DNA from: Trichoplax adhaerens
Lineage: Eukaryota; Placozoa; Uniplacotomia; Trichoplacea; Trichoplacidae
Assembly (NCBI RefSeq): GCF_000150275.1
Contig: NW_002060948.1
Coordinates: 3,362,512-3,426,511, forward strand
Direction: 5' to 3'
DNA length: 64,000 nucleotides
The notes under the pieces are model-generated. The model saw only the letters and a list, made by a program, of their open reading frames with translations. It made no database searches and had not been told where the DNA came from. Positions within the stretch are counted from its first letter, which is position 1. The number at the start of each line of letters is the position of its first letter. The position numbers were made by a program, and so were the translations under genes. Positions 25,798 to 40,254 of this stretch are shown piece after piece.

Positions 25798-26540
25798 GCA
25801 ATCACATCAAGACTGCCAGTTGACCAGTCCCTGTCCATTCTAACCTGCCTTATGTATAGTCATGGACTACTGTATTATACACTATACTAAACTTTCTCAT
25901 TTGACCAGTAGGGCCCAGCCCATATCAACTGCAGCGATGCTTGCAATGGCAGCTACCAAATCATGATCAGTCTCTCTCGGTTCCAGAGTTCCTTATTATA
26001 ATGTATAGTCATGAACTACTACTGCTATGCTTGCTATGGCAGCTACCAAATCATGATCAGTCTCTCTCGGTTCCAGAGTTCCTTATTATAATGTATAGTC
26101 ATAAACTACTACTGCTATGCTTGCTATGGCAGCTACCAAATCATGATCAGTCTCTCTCGGTTCCAGAGTTCGTTATTATACTGTATAGTCATGAACTACT
26201 ACTGCTATGCTTTGCTATGGCAGCTACCAAATCAAGACTGCTCGTTGAGCAGTCCCTGTCGATTCCAGAGTTCTTTATTTTAATGTATAGTTATGAACTA
26301 CTACTGCTATGCTTGCTATGACAGCTACCAAATCAAGACTGCTCGTTGATCTGTCTATCTCGATTTTAGCTTATTCTAATGCACAGTCATGAACTACTAC
26401 TATACTTTCTACGGCAGCTACCAAATCAAGACTGCTCGTTGATCAGTCTATCTCGATTTTAGCTTATTCTAATGCACAGCATGAACTACTGCTATGCTTT
26501 CTACTGCAGCTATCACATCAAGACTGCCAGTTGATCAGTC
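25798..26540. repeat. 90-bp satellite array, about eight units
   Basis: The landmark AGCTACCAAATCA lies at 25951, 26041, 26131, 26222, 26323 and 26416, with AGCTATCACATCA at 26508 and a partial unit near 25800. The first three spacings are 90, 90 and 91 bp and those units are nearly identical; later ones are more diverged. Because 90 is divisible by three, one strand has a repetitive open frame (25941-26321). Its peptide just repeats the array, so it is not called as a gene. Confidence 0.92.
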
Positions 26541-27300
26541 TCACTTAACAATAGGATTGTATAGAGCAATGCCTCGAACCATAGGGCAATGTGTTTTACA
26601 ACATCGTTTTGCTTTCAGTCACATAAGCTAGCCAACACGATGCACGAAATCGAGACATGAACTAGCTTGATTTATGCACTTCTACCACGATATCGACATA
26701 GTAACCAACACTTTCTATAATATACTGCATCGATAGATCTATTTCATCGATCCTTACTGTACAATGTACATACATACAGTACAGTGCATGAAAATAGAAA
26801 TGCAATTACACCACTATCATTGCAGAATGTGCAAAATGACTCGTCACCCCTGCTCGTCCCGAGAATTTTGCATGTTGAAGCATGGTTCACTAGAAAATAC
26901 GGTCTAACCTTCTTGTGTGCATGTCGATTTATGGAAAAGAAAGAGGATGAATGAAGATACCTGTGGACAGTGTAAAAACGGACTTTTTTTTATACAAAAT
27001 AAGGTAAAAAATGTCGAAAACTACAGTAGTTAGTTACTTTATAGTTCGGATTGTTGATATACGGTTTGAAAAATTAGAAAAATAAGTCAACAACAAAATC
27101 GTTTATCCACCATACTGGCGTCGTGACGAGTAGAGGTGTTTGGAACAGTAGAGCATTTCATTTACTACCGTCACCGCAGTCTCTGAAATGAAATTGAAAT
27201 GTCCGGCCATCCGAGTTCATTTCCGTCCAGTTGTCCGGTACCGTGTAGACTACTATATTACGGTAGTCGATAACAACTTGGTTGCTCTACAAGCGGCAAC
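26541..27300. promoter_or_regulatory. Inferred EXOSC10 upstream region
   Basis: Noncoding space directly before the EXOSC10 start codon, on the divergent side shared with NDUFB9. It should hold the EXOSC10 promoter by position. Palindromic GTACAGTAC-like words lie near 26755-26785. No specific core-promoter element can be defended. Confidence 0.35.
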
Positions 27301-30300
27301 ATGGCTGAGACCTCGACTTCGGATAAAAATCTTCAGCAAGATATTGCTGGCTGCGAAAGCGTCGAAGCATTTACAAAGGTACTTCAATCCAATTATTGAA
27401 CTATTGCTATATATTACGATATAGGATGGATTCTTAGACTCATCGTTCTCTTTGGAAATTTTATAGTATAACTTGTAATAATGTAATATTGGAAGCACAG
27501 TAAGGTAGTCATTGTTACTATGGATATAGCTGAAGGGGACAGTAATGAAATGGATGCATGATGTAAAGTAGTGTTGCAATAGATTGAGTTAGTATCATAT
27601 ACAGTACTGCTATAAAAGATGCATTCTTGGATTCATTAATGTCTTTGAAAATGGCAATAGTACTATACTATATAATTAGAGTACTGTTGTAATATTGTGT
27701 GAATATGAGGTAGGCATACAGCGGCTACTAAAACCATAGCTGAAGGATACAGTAAAAGGATGCAGCATGTACGCGAAGTAGCGTTGGAATAGATTGAATT
27801 ATTACCGTATGCAGTGGTGCTATAGCAAATGAATTCTTACATTTATCGATGTCTTGAAGAATTTCATAGTATAACGGAAGCACTGTAGTATTATATGAGA
27901 ATGTCAGGTAGTCATTGTTGTTGAAGACTGCACCAGAAGGATACAAAATGTAGTAAAATAACAGTAAATATAATTTAGACAGAGAAAGATGCTAATCGAT
28001 AAAGATGCTAATCGATTCTCTTATGGGTTTTACTGTCTACACCTAAACTGGATGGTAGCAAGATAAACTAAACTAATGTTATAGACTGTACCTAATGCGA
28101 TTATATTTGCAAATTGTTCCAATTAATGATTAACTGGATTTCTTAGCTCTTTTGATGAATACTTAAAAAGAAGTTTAATAAACTATCGTACTGTAAATGA
28201 AGTTACGTAGTGCATATTAATAAGGCTATCATGTAAGCTTTTTCTATCTACTAATACCCGTGTACTGTATTTTTACGTAATCCTCGTCTCATATTAACAG
28301 TTAGTATTTCCTCCGCTGATCAAAGCAACACAATGTGGCAATAAGTTACCAACTGCTGGTGATGACTACGATTTTTACGCTTCTTATTCATCTTTTCAAC
28401 AATTCATGCAAGAAGCTGGAGATCGTTTACTCTCCCTGTAAGTAATCTTCTCCTTAATTGGCTCTGATCCTTGGACTATTAATGCTTTCAATTTTAATTT
28501 ATTTTAAATCATTATTAAACCTACTCTGGCAGCCTGTGCTAAGTAATATTTATCATTTTACTAATCGTATAATGACCACGTGTGTTGCAGCAATGGAGCA
28601 TTGATTCGCCACTTAGGCCTTAATTGTAGATGGCCACTTCAGTCAGATGCTTTTGATATTGATGACAGAACCGACTCGTTAATAGACGCTAATGATGCAA
28701 TATTAGAAAAAGTCGTAAGTTTGTTGATGACAATAAGCTGAACCTACTGTGCAGTATCTGTCTATGCTGTCGGATTTGTAATGCAAGTGTTGCACTAATA
28801 CTTTTTACTGCTGAACAGTAAACTAATTCAGAATGCCTTATTAGGATCTACTAATAGATGAAGCTCAAGGTATCAAAAGAAATGTTGAACCGATGATTCC
28901 TGCCAACTCTAATCAAAATTATCCTAAAATCGCTAGTTGGAACACAAAAAGGGTTTGTTAACCGACAGTAAACAAAATCTGCTATCGCACTTTAGTTTTA
29001 TATATACTCGTGCATTTCCTAAATTGGTTTAAATGCGGAAAATTTCTTCTACAGTACAGTACATAGTTAATTATCTAATCCTACGTACGTATACAAGACC
29101 ATTCTACAGCTTGTTAAGCCTAATCCTAGCATCAACTTGCATATTCGATTTCCTTGATAAGTTACGATTTCGAACATTCTTACACAGGATAAGGTCAGAG
29201 CCATGGCGGAAAACTTCAAATTTCTACATGCTAAGAATATTCAAAGACCTCAACTACAGTTCAAAACGAAAATCGATAATTCAAGCTCACCCTTTATACC
29301 AAAACTGAAATGCAAGCCGAATGCCCTTGTGCCATTACCTAAAGGTATGCCACTGCTATGACAGCGTCAGTGTACGTATGCCTTTCGTAGTATTTTTAAT
29401 CTTAACATTGAAGTACGAATAAGATAAAATACATAATGGCAATACCATGAGTAACGTCATAATTGTATTTACACTGGTTAGAGTACATGGAAGATGAACA
29501 AACTGCACGCACCGACAAATTCTCTTCGAAAGTGATAAAACTAGATCCGGAAGCTGAAGACGATAACGTAGATGGCCAAGAATCCAGGTAAAATCTTCTT
29601 GATAATGTTATCAATAAACAAAATGGTCCTGGATTATTCTCTGTCTGGCTAATATTAAATTTATGATTTATGGAATTAGACACCCCTATCGGTACGAAAT
29701 TAAACATTTACAACCTATGGATTGGCAGCTGAAATCAAAAAAGCCTATGGTATATATTAGTTAATGTATCTGCTTGCTACTGCATTGTTATCATGTCTTC
29801 TTCAATATTACAAATACTTCTTCAATTATAGATGTATCTTCCACTTGATGAAACCCCGTTGAATGTAATTACCGAAAAGGATGAATTAAAAGATTTGTTG
29901 GAAACATTAAAATCTGTTACTGAATTTGCTGTTGATTTGGAGGTACTATTTAAAGATTATTTGTATAAGACAGAATTAGTAAATTATCACATTATAATGC
30001 GCCTATTTTAGGGATGTTTTATTTATATCAAAATTATTTTCTGGAAAGCATCATAGTTATAGGTCATATCAAGGCTTTGTATGTTTAATGCAAATATCCA
30101 CACGTGATGCGGATTACATAGTCGATACTCTTGCACTTCGAAGTGAATTATGGACATTAAACGAAGTTTTCTCGGATCCAAAGATTATCAAGGTTTTAAC
30201 GACAATTTAAATAATGAAAATTCTTATCAGGAATATTATCTGTTTTGGTATAAAGATATTAGGGTTTATTCTTCGATGATTAAAAATATTGTATCTTAGA

Positions 30301-33226
30301 TTTTGCATGGAGCTGACAGTGATATTATCTGGCTGCAACGAGATTTTGCTATCTACGTGGTTAACATGTTTGATACTGGGCAAGCAGCTCGACTTCTACA
30401 GTTTCCTCGCTTTTCTTTATCATATTTACTTTTAAAATACTGTAATGTAACTGCAAATAAGGGATTACAGTTAGCAGATTGGAGAATTAGGTAAGATTTA
30501 ATGTTGCAAGGGCCTTACGTGTACATTAAACTAAAATATTGTAACTGATGCAATCAGTATGGTAGTTGAGTGAACTGTTGTACGTTACAGGCCTTTGCCT
30601 CAAGAGATGGTCCAATACGCACGAGAAGATACCCATTACTTATTGTACATATTTGATGTCCTTACAAATGAATTAATGAATGCTTCGACGTCAGTGGATT
30701 TGTTAAAATCAAATTTCGACAGAAGCAAGAAGATTTGTTTACGCGTAAATAGCAGATTAATCCATTAAACTTTGATAGTCTACCTGTTATGGCTATGCTT
30801 GAAATGATTCTTGGCAAGTAGATTTTATGGAAATAAATCTTCTTTTACTACCTTTAGACTTACGAAAAGCCGGTTTTTAATAAAAAGTCTTATTTGAATT
30901 TATTATATAAGCATAAAGGTCGCTTTAATCATCAGCAAGTAAGAGGGGAATCAACTTATTTATCATTCTTCAATTTTCTGTCTAACCTTGGATTATTTAA
31001 TGTAAAATTTATCACATTTTATATTGAGAAATTATTGGCTAATGTTGTATTTACGGCGTGCTTTTAAAACAGAATTATGCATTTGCAAAGCTGTATTCTT
31101 GGCGCGATAGTGTTGCTCGAGATAATGATGAGAGTGCAAAGTAGGCCAACTATAGTTATGCACGATGGATACTTTTTTATTATTATTTTCAATTCGATAA
31201 ACTTTTATACATGTTTCTTTCAGCTTTGTCCTTCCAAATCATATGCTGCTACAAATTGCAGAAAATTTACCAAGGTTAACATTCACTCTTTCTTCATTTT
31301 GCCTTTTATTTATCATACTGTACATACAATATATATATATATACATCTGATCTACAGAGAGCCTCAGGGAATATTAGCTTGCTGTAACCCAATTCCGACT
31401 TTAGTGAGACAGTACATAGGAGATATTCATCAGATTATCAAAAAAGCCCGAGAACGAAGTATCAATGAAGTAATGTAAAATTATTGCAGTACTTTTATTT
31501 AATATTTGTAAATTTCTGAGATTAGTACTTAATAATAACTCTTTTTGCTGATAGGATTTGGATGAATTAGGTGATACAGGTGTACATAGCAATTCTGAAT
31601 CCAAAGTCGCTTTTTCTAATCGAGAAAATATATTTGAACAGCAGGATATAAACGGTTAGTTTTACATGGCGAGTGATGCTAATCACTTTATAACTTAATT
31701 AGTATGTTTAGATATCACCTATAGCAGTAACGATTATTGAGAGCATTGATGGAGAGGTTTACATCTTGTAACCTGCATCTCTTTTAGAACAAAAATTATC
31801 GATTGAAGCGGTTGGCCCGGCTGTCACCGTCTTAACCACCCCATCCTTACAGCAGTTAGACTGGACGTCAAATAAGGTACTACATAATATAGAATTGGAG
31901 CTACAGTGAGATGTAAATAGCCATGGAGGTTATTGTAAAATATGCTTCTTTAGGACATGAATCAGGACATGAAACACAAAATTACTTCGATACTAAATTC
32001 ATTTCCGAACCCTTTCGATAGTGTAGGTGTATCATTGCTGCTAAGATTTTAGTTTGAGTAGCGGAGGTGTACTTCAGCTTATTTCGGTTATTGGTATTTC
32101 TCAATATAGGTGTATCACTTCAATAGCAGCAATCCGGTTTTTGTTAAATCTAGCGATCGCTCAAAAATAACTGGTAGCAGTTCTCATCAAGAATTGTACG
32201 TTTATTGCAATATAACGTAGATACTGAATAATATTTTTAACTGATATTAATGTTTACTTTAGTCATCAGAAAATTTCTCATGACAGTAGTAAAAGTGATG
32301 GAGTTGAATGTGATGCTACATCCATTGAAAATTTGGTAGAAACAACGAAAGGTAAATAACTTATAGAGCTGATTTCTTAATTTGTTTATTACTATTTTGG
32401 ATCACGATACCATCTATAGCTAGTGCTAGTTGCTGATCTAGAGGCAAATGGAATGTCCTTGTAATTCGTACGTAAATTAATCGCGGTACAATTTTACCAT
32501 AATATTAAACTATCTTTACTGTTGCAACTTTCAGGCCAAAAACGGTCTCCAGAAGATATTATCTCTGAAGAAATTAAAGCCATTCGACAGAAGGTAAAAA
32601 TTTTCCCCATGGGTATTGAGCAATAAAATTTGTTCTTTAAATACATTTCTTGAACAAGGATTAAATTTATATATTTTTTGATATTATAGAAACGCAAGAA
32701 AAATAAGAATTATAAAACCCTGCTGACTAGCCAAGAAGAACAGTTTACGCCATTTGATTACTCCAAGTCTTCTGACAAGTTATTTAGTAAGGATGTCATG
32801 ATTGTAGAAGATATATGAGCTAAAGCTATTGTTGCGCTATTAATATTAATGAATTATTTTGAAGATTAGGAATTATACTCGATTGTAATAATTCGAATTT
32901 AAAAATATTATTTTAGGTAGTGAGCCATTAAAAACTGAGCCACAGGAAATGGTAAATAATGCTAAGGCCTATGATCCGAACCGAAGAAATAAAGCTTCAA
33001 AATACGCTAAGGTACGTATACACTTTTCTGTCTCTTAGAAAGACTTGATATTTTGACATTTTCCTTTGAGATAGTATAGTCGTGGAGTATTAATAGACTG
33101 TAGTATTGAACGTTTGTTCCCTATACTGTATACCCTTAATAACAATAGAAAGTTGCACCGCGTGGTAAAATCAAGAGTAAAATGGGCCAACGCACCGTGA
33201 CCTTCAAACAAGGACCGTCACAGTAA
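27301..33226 (+). CDS. EXOSC10: Exosome component 10 (RRP6-type 3'-5' exoribonuclease)
   Basis: Twenty-four exons joining in frame: 27301-27378, 28301-28437, 28591-28714, 28845-28952, 29188-29344, 29482-29587, 29680-29749, 29832-29942, 30049-30192, 30300-30490, 30591-30744, 30858-30938, 31073-31140, 31224-31274, 31358-31469, 31555-31654, 31788-31876, 31954-32028, 32110-32195, 32263-32351, 32535-32593, 32690-32786, 32917-33011, 33149-33226. Together 819 residues (human 885). It is the catalytic RNase of the nuclear exosome. An N-terminal PMC2NT-like region holds [16 protein letters not shown] and SWNTKR. The DEDD-Y nuclease keeps D295 and E297 (FAVDLE), D353 ([10 protein letters not shown]), and D422 and Y425 ([11 protein letters not shown]). 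The HRDC domain spans about 461-565 ([18 protein letters not shown]). The basic tail includes [10 protein letters not shown]. It is convergent with SLC9B. Confidence 0.97.
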
Positions 33227-34349
33227 GATTAATTATCCTTTCAGTGATACACAATAAGATAAAAATTAAATTTTTTGAAATTTTTATTTATTATTGAAGT
33301 AGGTCAAACAGTCAAGTGTTCTGGCCGAAGCGCTGACCAATTCCAGTAGATATTTTTAGATCGATGACTATTTGCTACGGTAGTAGCCAAAGTTATGGAG
33401 GGTAGAATTACATTGCTAACATTTGTAATCTTGTGTAAAGATTTCGATATAACAATATTAATTTAAAGCATTGTAAATAGCCCTACGACGATATTCAAAT
33501 CCGAAAAAAAGTCGTTATAATCTGTATGAAGTCATATAACCAGATAATTTTATAAATTAAATGCTTTTACAGAAAGTACTTTACTTAATAAAGCTGTTAT
33601 ATATGTTACATCAATGACTGTGTCACATGAAGCCGTTGTCAATGCATGAAATGTTCTTACTGTACTTTCCATTATTCAACTTCGATAACTCGTACTGTGT
33701 TCGAGCTAAATTGTGCCAAAGTTAGTAATCGCTCTAATCCAAGTATATTACCATTACATGACTAACGATCTGTAATTATTGTTCAAATAGCATACAATAC
33801 GGACTAGAATAAGACCGCTGTATATCTGTAGAGCGAAAATGATTATAGCATTATCCTTCACAAATACTCGTGCGTAAAGACAAATCAATCACTGCACTAA
33901 AAGAGATATAATCAAAAATCTGAAAAGTTTTTTCAAAGAGCTTAACAGCAGTCATCAATGGGTTAAATGATATTGATAAATTGTTCTACTATAATTCATA
34001 GAAATAGGATGTCAGTAGATTCTGAATTTAGTTTGTAAAGAATATACAGTAAGAAGAACAAGAGTCAACACTTTAGTGCAGAATAAAAGATGCCGTGTAG
34101 TATAGATGAATACTATCGAAATCCAGTGATTGTAATTTTGTTATGAATGAAAGAAAAAATGTATAAGAAAGTGTTTAACAGAAATGTATCGCACTTAGGT
34201 AAAATTAATAAGAATATGTGGAAGTTAAATGGCCTCTCCTTGAAAAACTGTATTAATACATAATATTAGTACAGTATATAAAATTGATTATTTTTAACCT
34301 AAATTCATAAATTGGCAATCACGACAAAGACAATAAAGTTTTATATCTA
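33227..34349. other. Intergenic between convergent 3' ends
   Basis: About 1.1 kb between the EXOSC10 stop and the SLC9B stop on the opposite strand. It should hold both 3' untranslated regions. AT-rich, with no coding or repeat structure noticed. Confidence 0.5.
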
Positions 34350-37300
34350 CTAGACAGCAGTTTCAACAGATAGCGGACCTTCGCGATGCTCATCATGGTG
34401 GCGTCTGTTATCATTATGATGGTGATGATGCCCAGTTCGATGATGGTGATGTCGGTTGTGGTGGTGCGAATGGTGATGATGATGATGATGATGATGACCA
34501 CGATGTTTGCGTCCTTGTTCATCATCGCTCTCTGATTCAGAACTGCTAGTACTACTTTCGCTACTGCTGGAATCTATTGCAACTGGAGTGTGATGCAATA
34601 ATTTAGGACCCATTAATACAATAAGAGCTGCTCCTAAAGGGGCTGTGATTAAGATACTTAAAACTGCAATGGTTAAAATAACGTTCCCACGACGAAGGTC
34701 ATCAGGATCATTGCCCCTTAATCTAGCAGTATCCAGGGCAATAGATCCAATAGCTGCCTGAACTGTTGCTTTAGGTAGCCAAGCAATTGCTACGAACAAT
34801 TTCTCTTTCCATGCAAGATCGTTATGTGATACACCAATGTAGGTAACTACGACCCTAATTGCTAATCCAGCAGATAACACAGCGAAACCTATTCAAAACA
34901 ACAGTAGTAGTAATTAACTTAAAAACGATGGACTTTAAATCACATCTAGTAATCGGCAATTGGTATGATATATTTTATAGGTAATATTGCACATGAACAA
35001 CAACGGTTAACAATGTATGTGCTTGTGAAAAAAATCGAGTCAGGGCCGAGGAGATTTGTTATTCTTGTATGGTACACAGACAGTATAGGTTCTTATCGTT
35101 ATAGATCATGCTAAATACAATTTTTAAACTTACTTCCTCCAATAATACTACCAGTAAGAAAATTAATATCAACTTCAGCTCCAATTAGACCAAAGAGAAT
35201 TGGCTGAAATAATTGCCATAGAATGTCAATGCTATGTTCAACTGTTTCTTTAGTAGTTCTCCATTGCATAGCAGCTACAAAAGAGCAAACTAAAGCTGCC
35301 AGAGCACCTGCACCTGTTAAAATATTTCATATTGTAAAGCATATCATTAATAATCAATCAAACAGTCGATAAATTGAAGTAAACTGTTCTATCTACATTC
35401 GTAGTATGATCAAACGCTAAATTAAATTGTTCCATTTGATACTGTTCCTACCTGAAAATTCTACAGCACGACTACCAAATATAAATAAGTTATTAAGACT
35501 CAGCAATAACACAAATCGATTTCGTGATACGCCATCTTCATCATTGTTAGGGAAGAACCAACAGACTATACCGGCTACTACACCGAAAGCAATTCCTACT
35601 AATATCTCCACCGGACCACGAAATATGTTAAATATGATGTCGCCTGTCAGTCAATCATAAAGAGAAACTTAACCATGTCGTTGGATAACCTTACGCGCAT
35701 ATTAAAATTATTGAAATAGTCCACACTCTCTACTACCAATTCTATCATATAATTTTTTTTTACACATTTACTGTAGCTTCGATAAAGACGTGCAATTTAA
35801 CTACGGTACCTGTAGAAAAAGCGATACCAAGGAAAACTCCAAAGCCACTGATGGCAAAAACATCATCGATCGATGCTGCGGCAATAACCAATGTGGGAAT
35901 CCCCTTATTGACACCATAACCGCGTTCTTGTAGTGATAATAAAGTCGGAATGACTACAGCAGGTGAAACTGCAGCCATAACAAATCTAAACAGTATTACA
36001 GTTACAAATTAATTGTGATATACGCGTCAATTATATATGTATATCGCTCTAGATATTCAACTATTGCATAGGATCGGAAATTACCCTAGCATAATTCCCC
36101 AAAGCCACGGTAAATCCATCACGTATCGAGCAACAATTGCATCTACTACAGTTTCGCATATGCAAGGAAGGAATGCAACACGTAAAACAGTAAATTTTTG
36201 ATGGATTAGAGCTTTCCAGTCCAAACCTAAAATACACGAAAGTAATGTTGGAAAGGAAAGTATTAAAATATTACTCAACCAGTAATTGCAATTTAGCAAG
36301 CTAGTCTTTATTTGATACTGAATGCATTACTTTACGACGTAAAATTTATAATTATTTCAATAACATCCAATGGATATACTATACTGTATACAGTATCCAG
36401 GGGAGGAGCTGTGTTACGACTGAAAATTCTCAAATAGCAAAATAGTGCTAGGTTATTTTTGACTGATTGATTGATTTGTGCCGATAGCCTTTTTTAGAAT
36501 ACGGGGATTGTTTATACTGATATGAAGCAAGAATAGTAATGTCATGTACGGCGGTATGATGTAGAAATGTTTAGTATGTGTAGAATACGATAATTCAATT
36601 GCCAAGCAATCGCTTATACGTGGTTAAATAAAGCATCATCCAATTCAGCAATAGGTCAATAAATGATGATTGTATATCAAATTACACAACAACTGCTATC
36701 TAGCAATCAATATCGAGAACTAATATCGTCTAATTTCAGCAAATAAAATACAGTTCAAAGTAAAGTTGGATGTCTATCGTACTGTATGTCGTAGAGTGTG
36801 TCATGGCATAAAAAACTGGATCAATGCCAGCACGTTAGTAAATAATGGTATGTAAGCTTTTAGAATCGTTGGCCATACTGAAAACAATTTAAAACTACAG
36901 GATACCGAGAAAGGAATGTAGAAAACTATGCGGATTGAATATGGATACTGTATATTGAGATTTAAAATAGTTTTAGTATACGCAGCTCATTTAGACTGCC
37001 TGAACAGGATGGCTAAGAAATGATACCACTCTCGTGAAATATTAAACAACATGTTCAACTGCTGCATTCAGCAAAGGAATTGCGAGCAATTATGTGTACT
37101 GTACTTTAGAATGATAACAACAGTTATTATTACTGCAATAATGAATCAATTACAGTATTGTATAGTCAATTATACTTTACTTTTCTCTTTTACAGCCGTA
37201 TACTGCATGGATAGAATTCTAGCTAAAACAAGAATATGCATATACTGTACGCTAACTAGTGCTAAACGATGCATTCCTTCAATTTTGTATAATTTTCTCT

Positions 37301-40254
37301 TGTACTCAAAATTATTTTAGGCATGTACCGCATTTACAGAATCTTTCACTACAACAGAATAGTCTTTCTTCCACTAAGAATTATAGTCTCATACAGTAGA
37401 AAACTACAGTATTGTAGTAGAAATCAGAGTTGGATTGCATCTTCAATTTTGGATTATATGTAAGCGATAAAGCAAATCAGCCAATAAATAATAGAGTAAA
37501 GTACTGTACATTCATTCAGTTCGATCACATTCTAATCGACAGTGCAGCGTTAATTTATCCACGCTTGTAAAATAGTACGTAACAGTAGATAACTTGTTGG
37601 TGAAAATCAATCCAAGTAGTAGATATGTATGATCATAAAGCATGAGATGAGTAGAACATCCATCGGATAAGCACATTACTGTACAATCTTTCATATTATA
37701 ATTCGGTAAAGGGACTACAGCTTGAAAGGGTAGTTCACAACGATATGCAGTTTACAAAAGAGTCGTTCTATTCAACGTGAAGTACTGTATTAGTTTTTTT
37801 TTGGACATCTCAACCTCACCCCATGTTTGCGTACAGTTGAACAACATTTACTGACGAAAAATTGGCACACTCTTTTCTCGATTTGAATGATTTTGTTCAA
37901 CTTCCATCCCCTTTCATACCATTGGCAGACAATTGGAGTCGCCGATGGAAAATTCACGATGCAATTTTTTTCCCCTCAGTACGTCTTATCGTGCGGCAAA
38001 TGGCAATCTCTAGTCATCATTTTCGATGTAACTTGCTCAACCAATAGTAGTAGGAATGTTATTTCCATGGTATTTGATTGCGTGTTTACTGATCTGTCTT
38101 TAGTAATAGGTAACAATTAAACTGTCTATGCATTGCGCAAAACAGACATTTACTAAATATTGATCTTTTGGATTGATATTATTGATCGTCATTATCTATC
38201 ATTGTCGTCCATAGAGTACCGTATAAAAGAGTCCTAACCAGTAAACGATCGATTGATCATTCTATAATTTACATAATTAATCGGTCCAAGCGATTGAATG
38301 ATTACGCAACGGTATTAACGAATTTTAAAATAAACGTTGCAAGAATAAGAATCCATCTCGATTTTACCAAATGAAGCAATGGAAACTATCGTATTGCTGA
38401 TGAAAGTGAACTGTGTGACAAAAGTTACGATACATTAATTTATGTATTATTCAAGAGTGAAAATTCTGATTGTGTGTCATGATCTTTGCAGGTAGAGAAA
38501 AAAATTGAACAGCATCATCAAATAAGACGAACTACTCGGTTCAAATTGCTCATCGCGATACATGACCTACTTACTGTATCGTATGTCTTTTAAAAGTGTA
38601 AGCAATATTATTGATTGGTATATGGAGTTGATAGTATTGACAAAAGTAGACAAAAAACAAAGTGCGAATAAAATAGCCGTTTGCCAGTTGCCTGCTATAT
38701 GAACAAGAAATGGTCAAGGCATTGCCTAGGCGTGAAGTAGGTAGGACGGACATCCTCTAGCCATAATAATAATAATTAGAGTACAGTAAATTAGTTGTCA
38801 AATTAGTTATCCATTTCTTTTCCAGTGTCATCGATTTACAGCCATGAATACTATGGAGACAGTAGAGTTGGATTTTTTGTTGGACTTTCACTGGATTGAG
38901 AACAATCTCAAATGTTGTGAAAGTTTGCTTTGCGTCACTTTCACACTCATACTATAGCCTTAGGTCGTTTTAGGAGCAATTACCAGTTTTTCTCCATTTT
39001 TTAATCACCATTATATTCAAGGGATAAGATGAAGATTATTTACTAGCTATCAATCAGTTTATCATCATGTCCTAAGAATCAAGGGTCAATCAACGATTGG
39101 TGTTGATGAGGCCAAAGAAGAGCATGAAAAGTCTGGATAATATTGTATTTAGTGTTGTATAGCATGAAAGGCCTGGATCATGTTTTATTATCATTGATGA
39201 AACCAACAATAAATAGTTTAGAGTTGATGGCATTCAATAGGAACAGAAATAGAATGTTGTAAGGGAAGAGTTGCTTGACCAACTCATTGATGACACGATC
39301 AACATTGCTGATGATGTGACCATCTCTAGCAATTGATGATGCCATGAGATAGATTTGAAAGAAATGTTTTCTTAATCAAGCAACTCTTGATTGTTGGTCA
39401 TTAAATGGAGAAAAACAAACATGGATGAAATAGATAGCAAGGAGTTGACTTGACGTCTTAGGACTGCAGTTGGACATTATTGATCAAGTGAGATAGATGG
39501 AAAGAATTGGTTAAGGGGATAAAAAAATGGTAGGAGTGGATGGATGCCTTTGGTTAAGTCATGGTCTATCGATCTATTTTACTGTAGTGTACAGCATGTC
39601 AACTGTGGAAAGTAGAGTATGAGGGGAAAAAGTGTTTTAGGCCTTGAAATTGTACCATAGTCTTATCCATTGGATGCTATCAAGAATGTGGATATCATTA
39701 TCACTGACTGAACGAGGCAGGCGTCCAAGTTGATGAACAACTAGGAGCGAACATATTGGATTATAGAATTAAGGATAAAAACGATGATGACGCTAATCAT
39801 CAATGCAGATTATTGATGGATTGGATTAAGGAATATTTTAATTGCATATCATTTGTTGCACTTCAGTCATACCTAATCCCGCTCGTGTTAGAATTACGGC
39901 TAAAGCCATGGCTCGCAGTGTACCCGACCATTTTGGATCGATACTTTTAGCAACATTAATTGTGGGCGCATTACGCAATGTAAAGCCAACCACCAACATG
40001 CCAAGCAATGCTGGACCTTTCAATTTGGCTACAATAAATCCACCTAAAGCTGAAGCGGTTATCACCACAAATAAGGAGAAGATATTACCACCTGGTAACG
40101 CTTCCTTGCCCAAGATAGACCATAATAAGCCATAAGCAATAGCGACTTGTAGAATTCGTGTTAAGATACGAGCCAATTTTCCCGATGGTGGTGAACAGAT
40201 CCGATTGCTGCTAATAGAACCGGAGTAGTTTTTATTATCGTTGATTTCAGCCAT
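34350..40254 (-). CDS. SLC9B: SLC9B/NHA-type sodium/hydrogen antiporter with histidine-rich tail
   Basis: Six exons on the complement: 39873-40254 (ATG at 40254), 36085-36226, 35810-35985, 35452-35643, 35134-35313 and 34350-34888 (TAG). They total 536 residues, typical for SLC9B1/2. Family role: electrogenic Na+(Li+)/H+ exchange across plasma or organelle membranes. Diagnostic blocks match human NHA2: LTRAGLGLDWKAL, PLPWLWG-like DLPWLWGIMLG, SPAVVIPTLLSLQERGYG, the paired ion-binding aspartates in SIDDVFAISGFG, GIAFSTG, LFQPILFGLIGAEVD, and LPKATVQAAIGSIALDTAR. After the last span (about residue 460) comes a Ser/Asp/Glu run and then a tail with 25 histidines, including a run of nine. The frame is open upstream to 40305, but with no earlier ATG. 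The first intron is 3.6 kb; the others are short. SLC9B1 versus SLC9B2 cannot be assigned. Confidence 0.95.
36227..39872 (-). other. Large first coding intron of SLC9B
   Basis: This 3.65-kb intron contrasts with 100-250 bp introns elsewhere in the gene. Short open segments on both strands (for example 37051-37320 and 37862-38047) show no recognisable product. No nested gene is supported. Confidence 0.6.

Noticed and set aside
25941-26321. 126-residue repetitive open reading frame
   Set aside because: It is a direct translation of the 90-bp satellite; the unit length divisible by three keeps the frame open. No start context, no domain, and the neighbouring units lose the frame.
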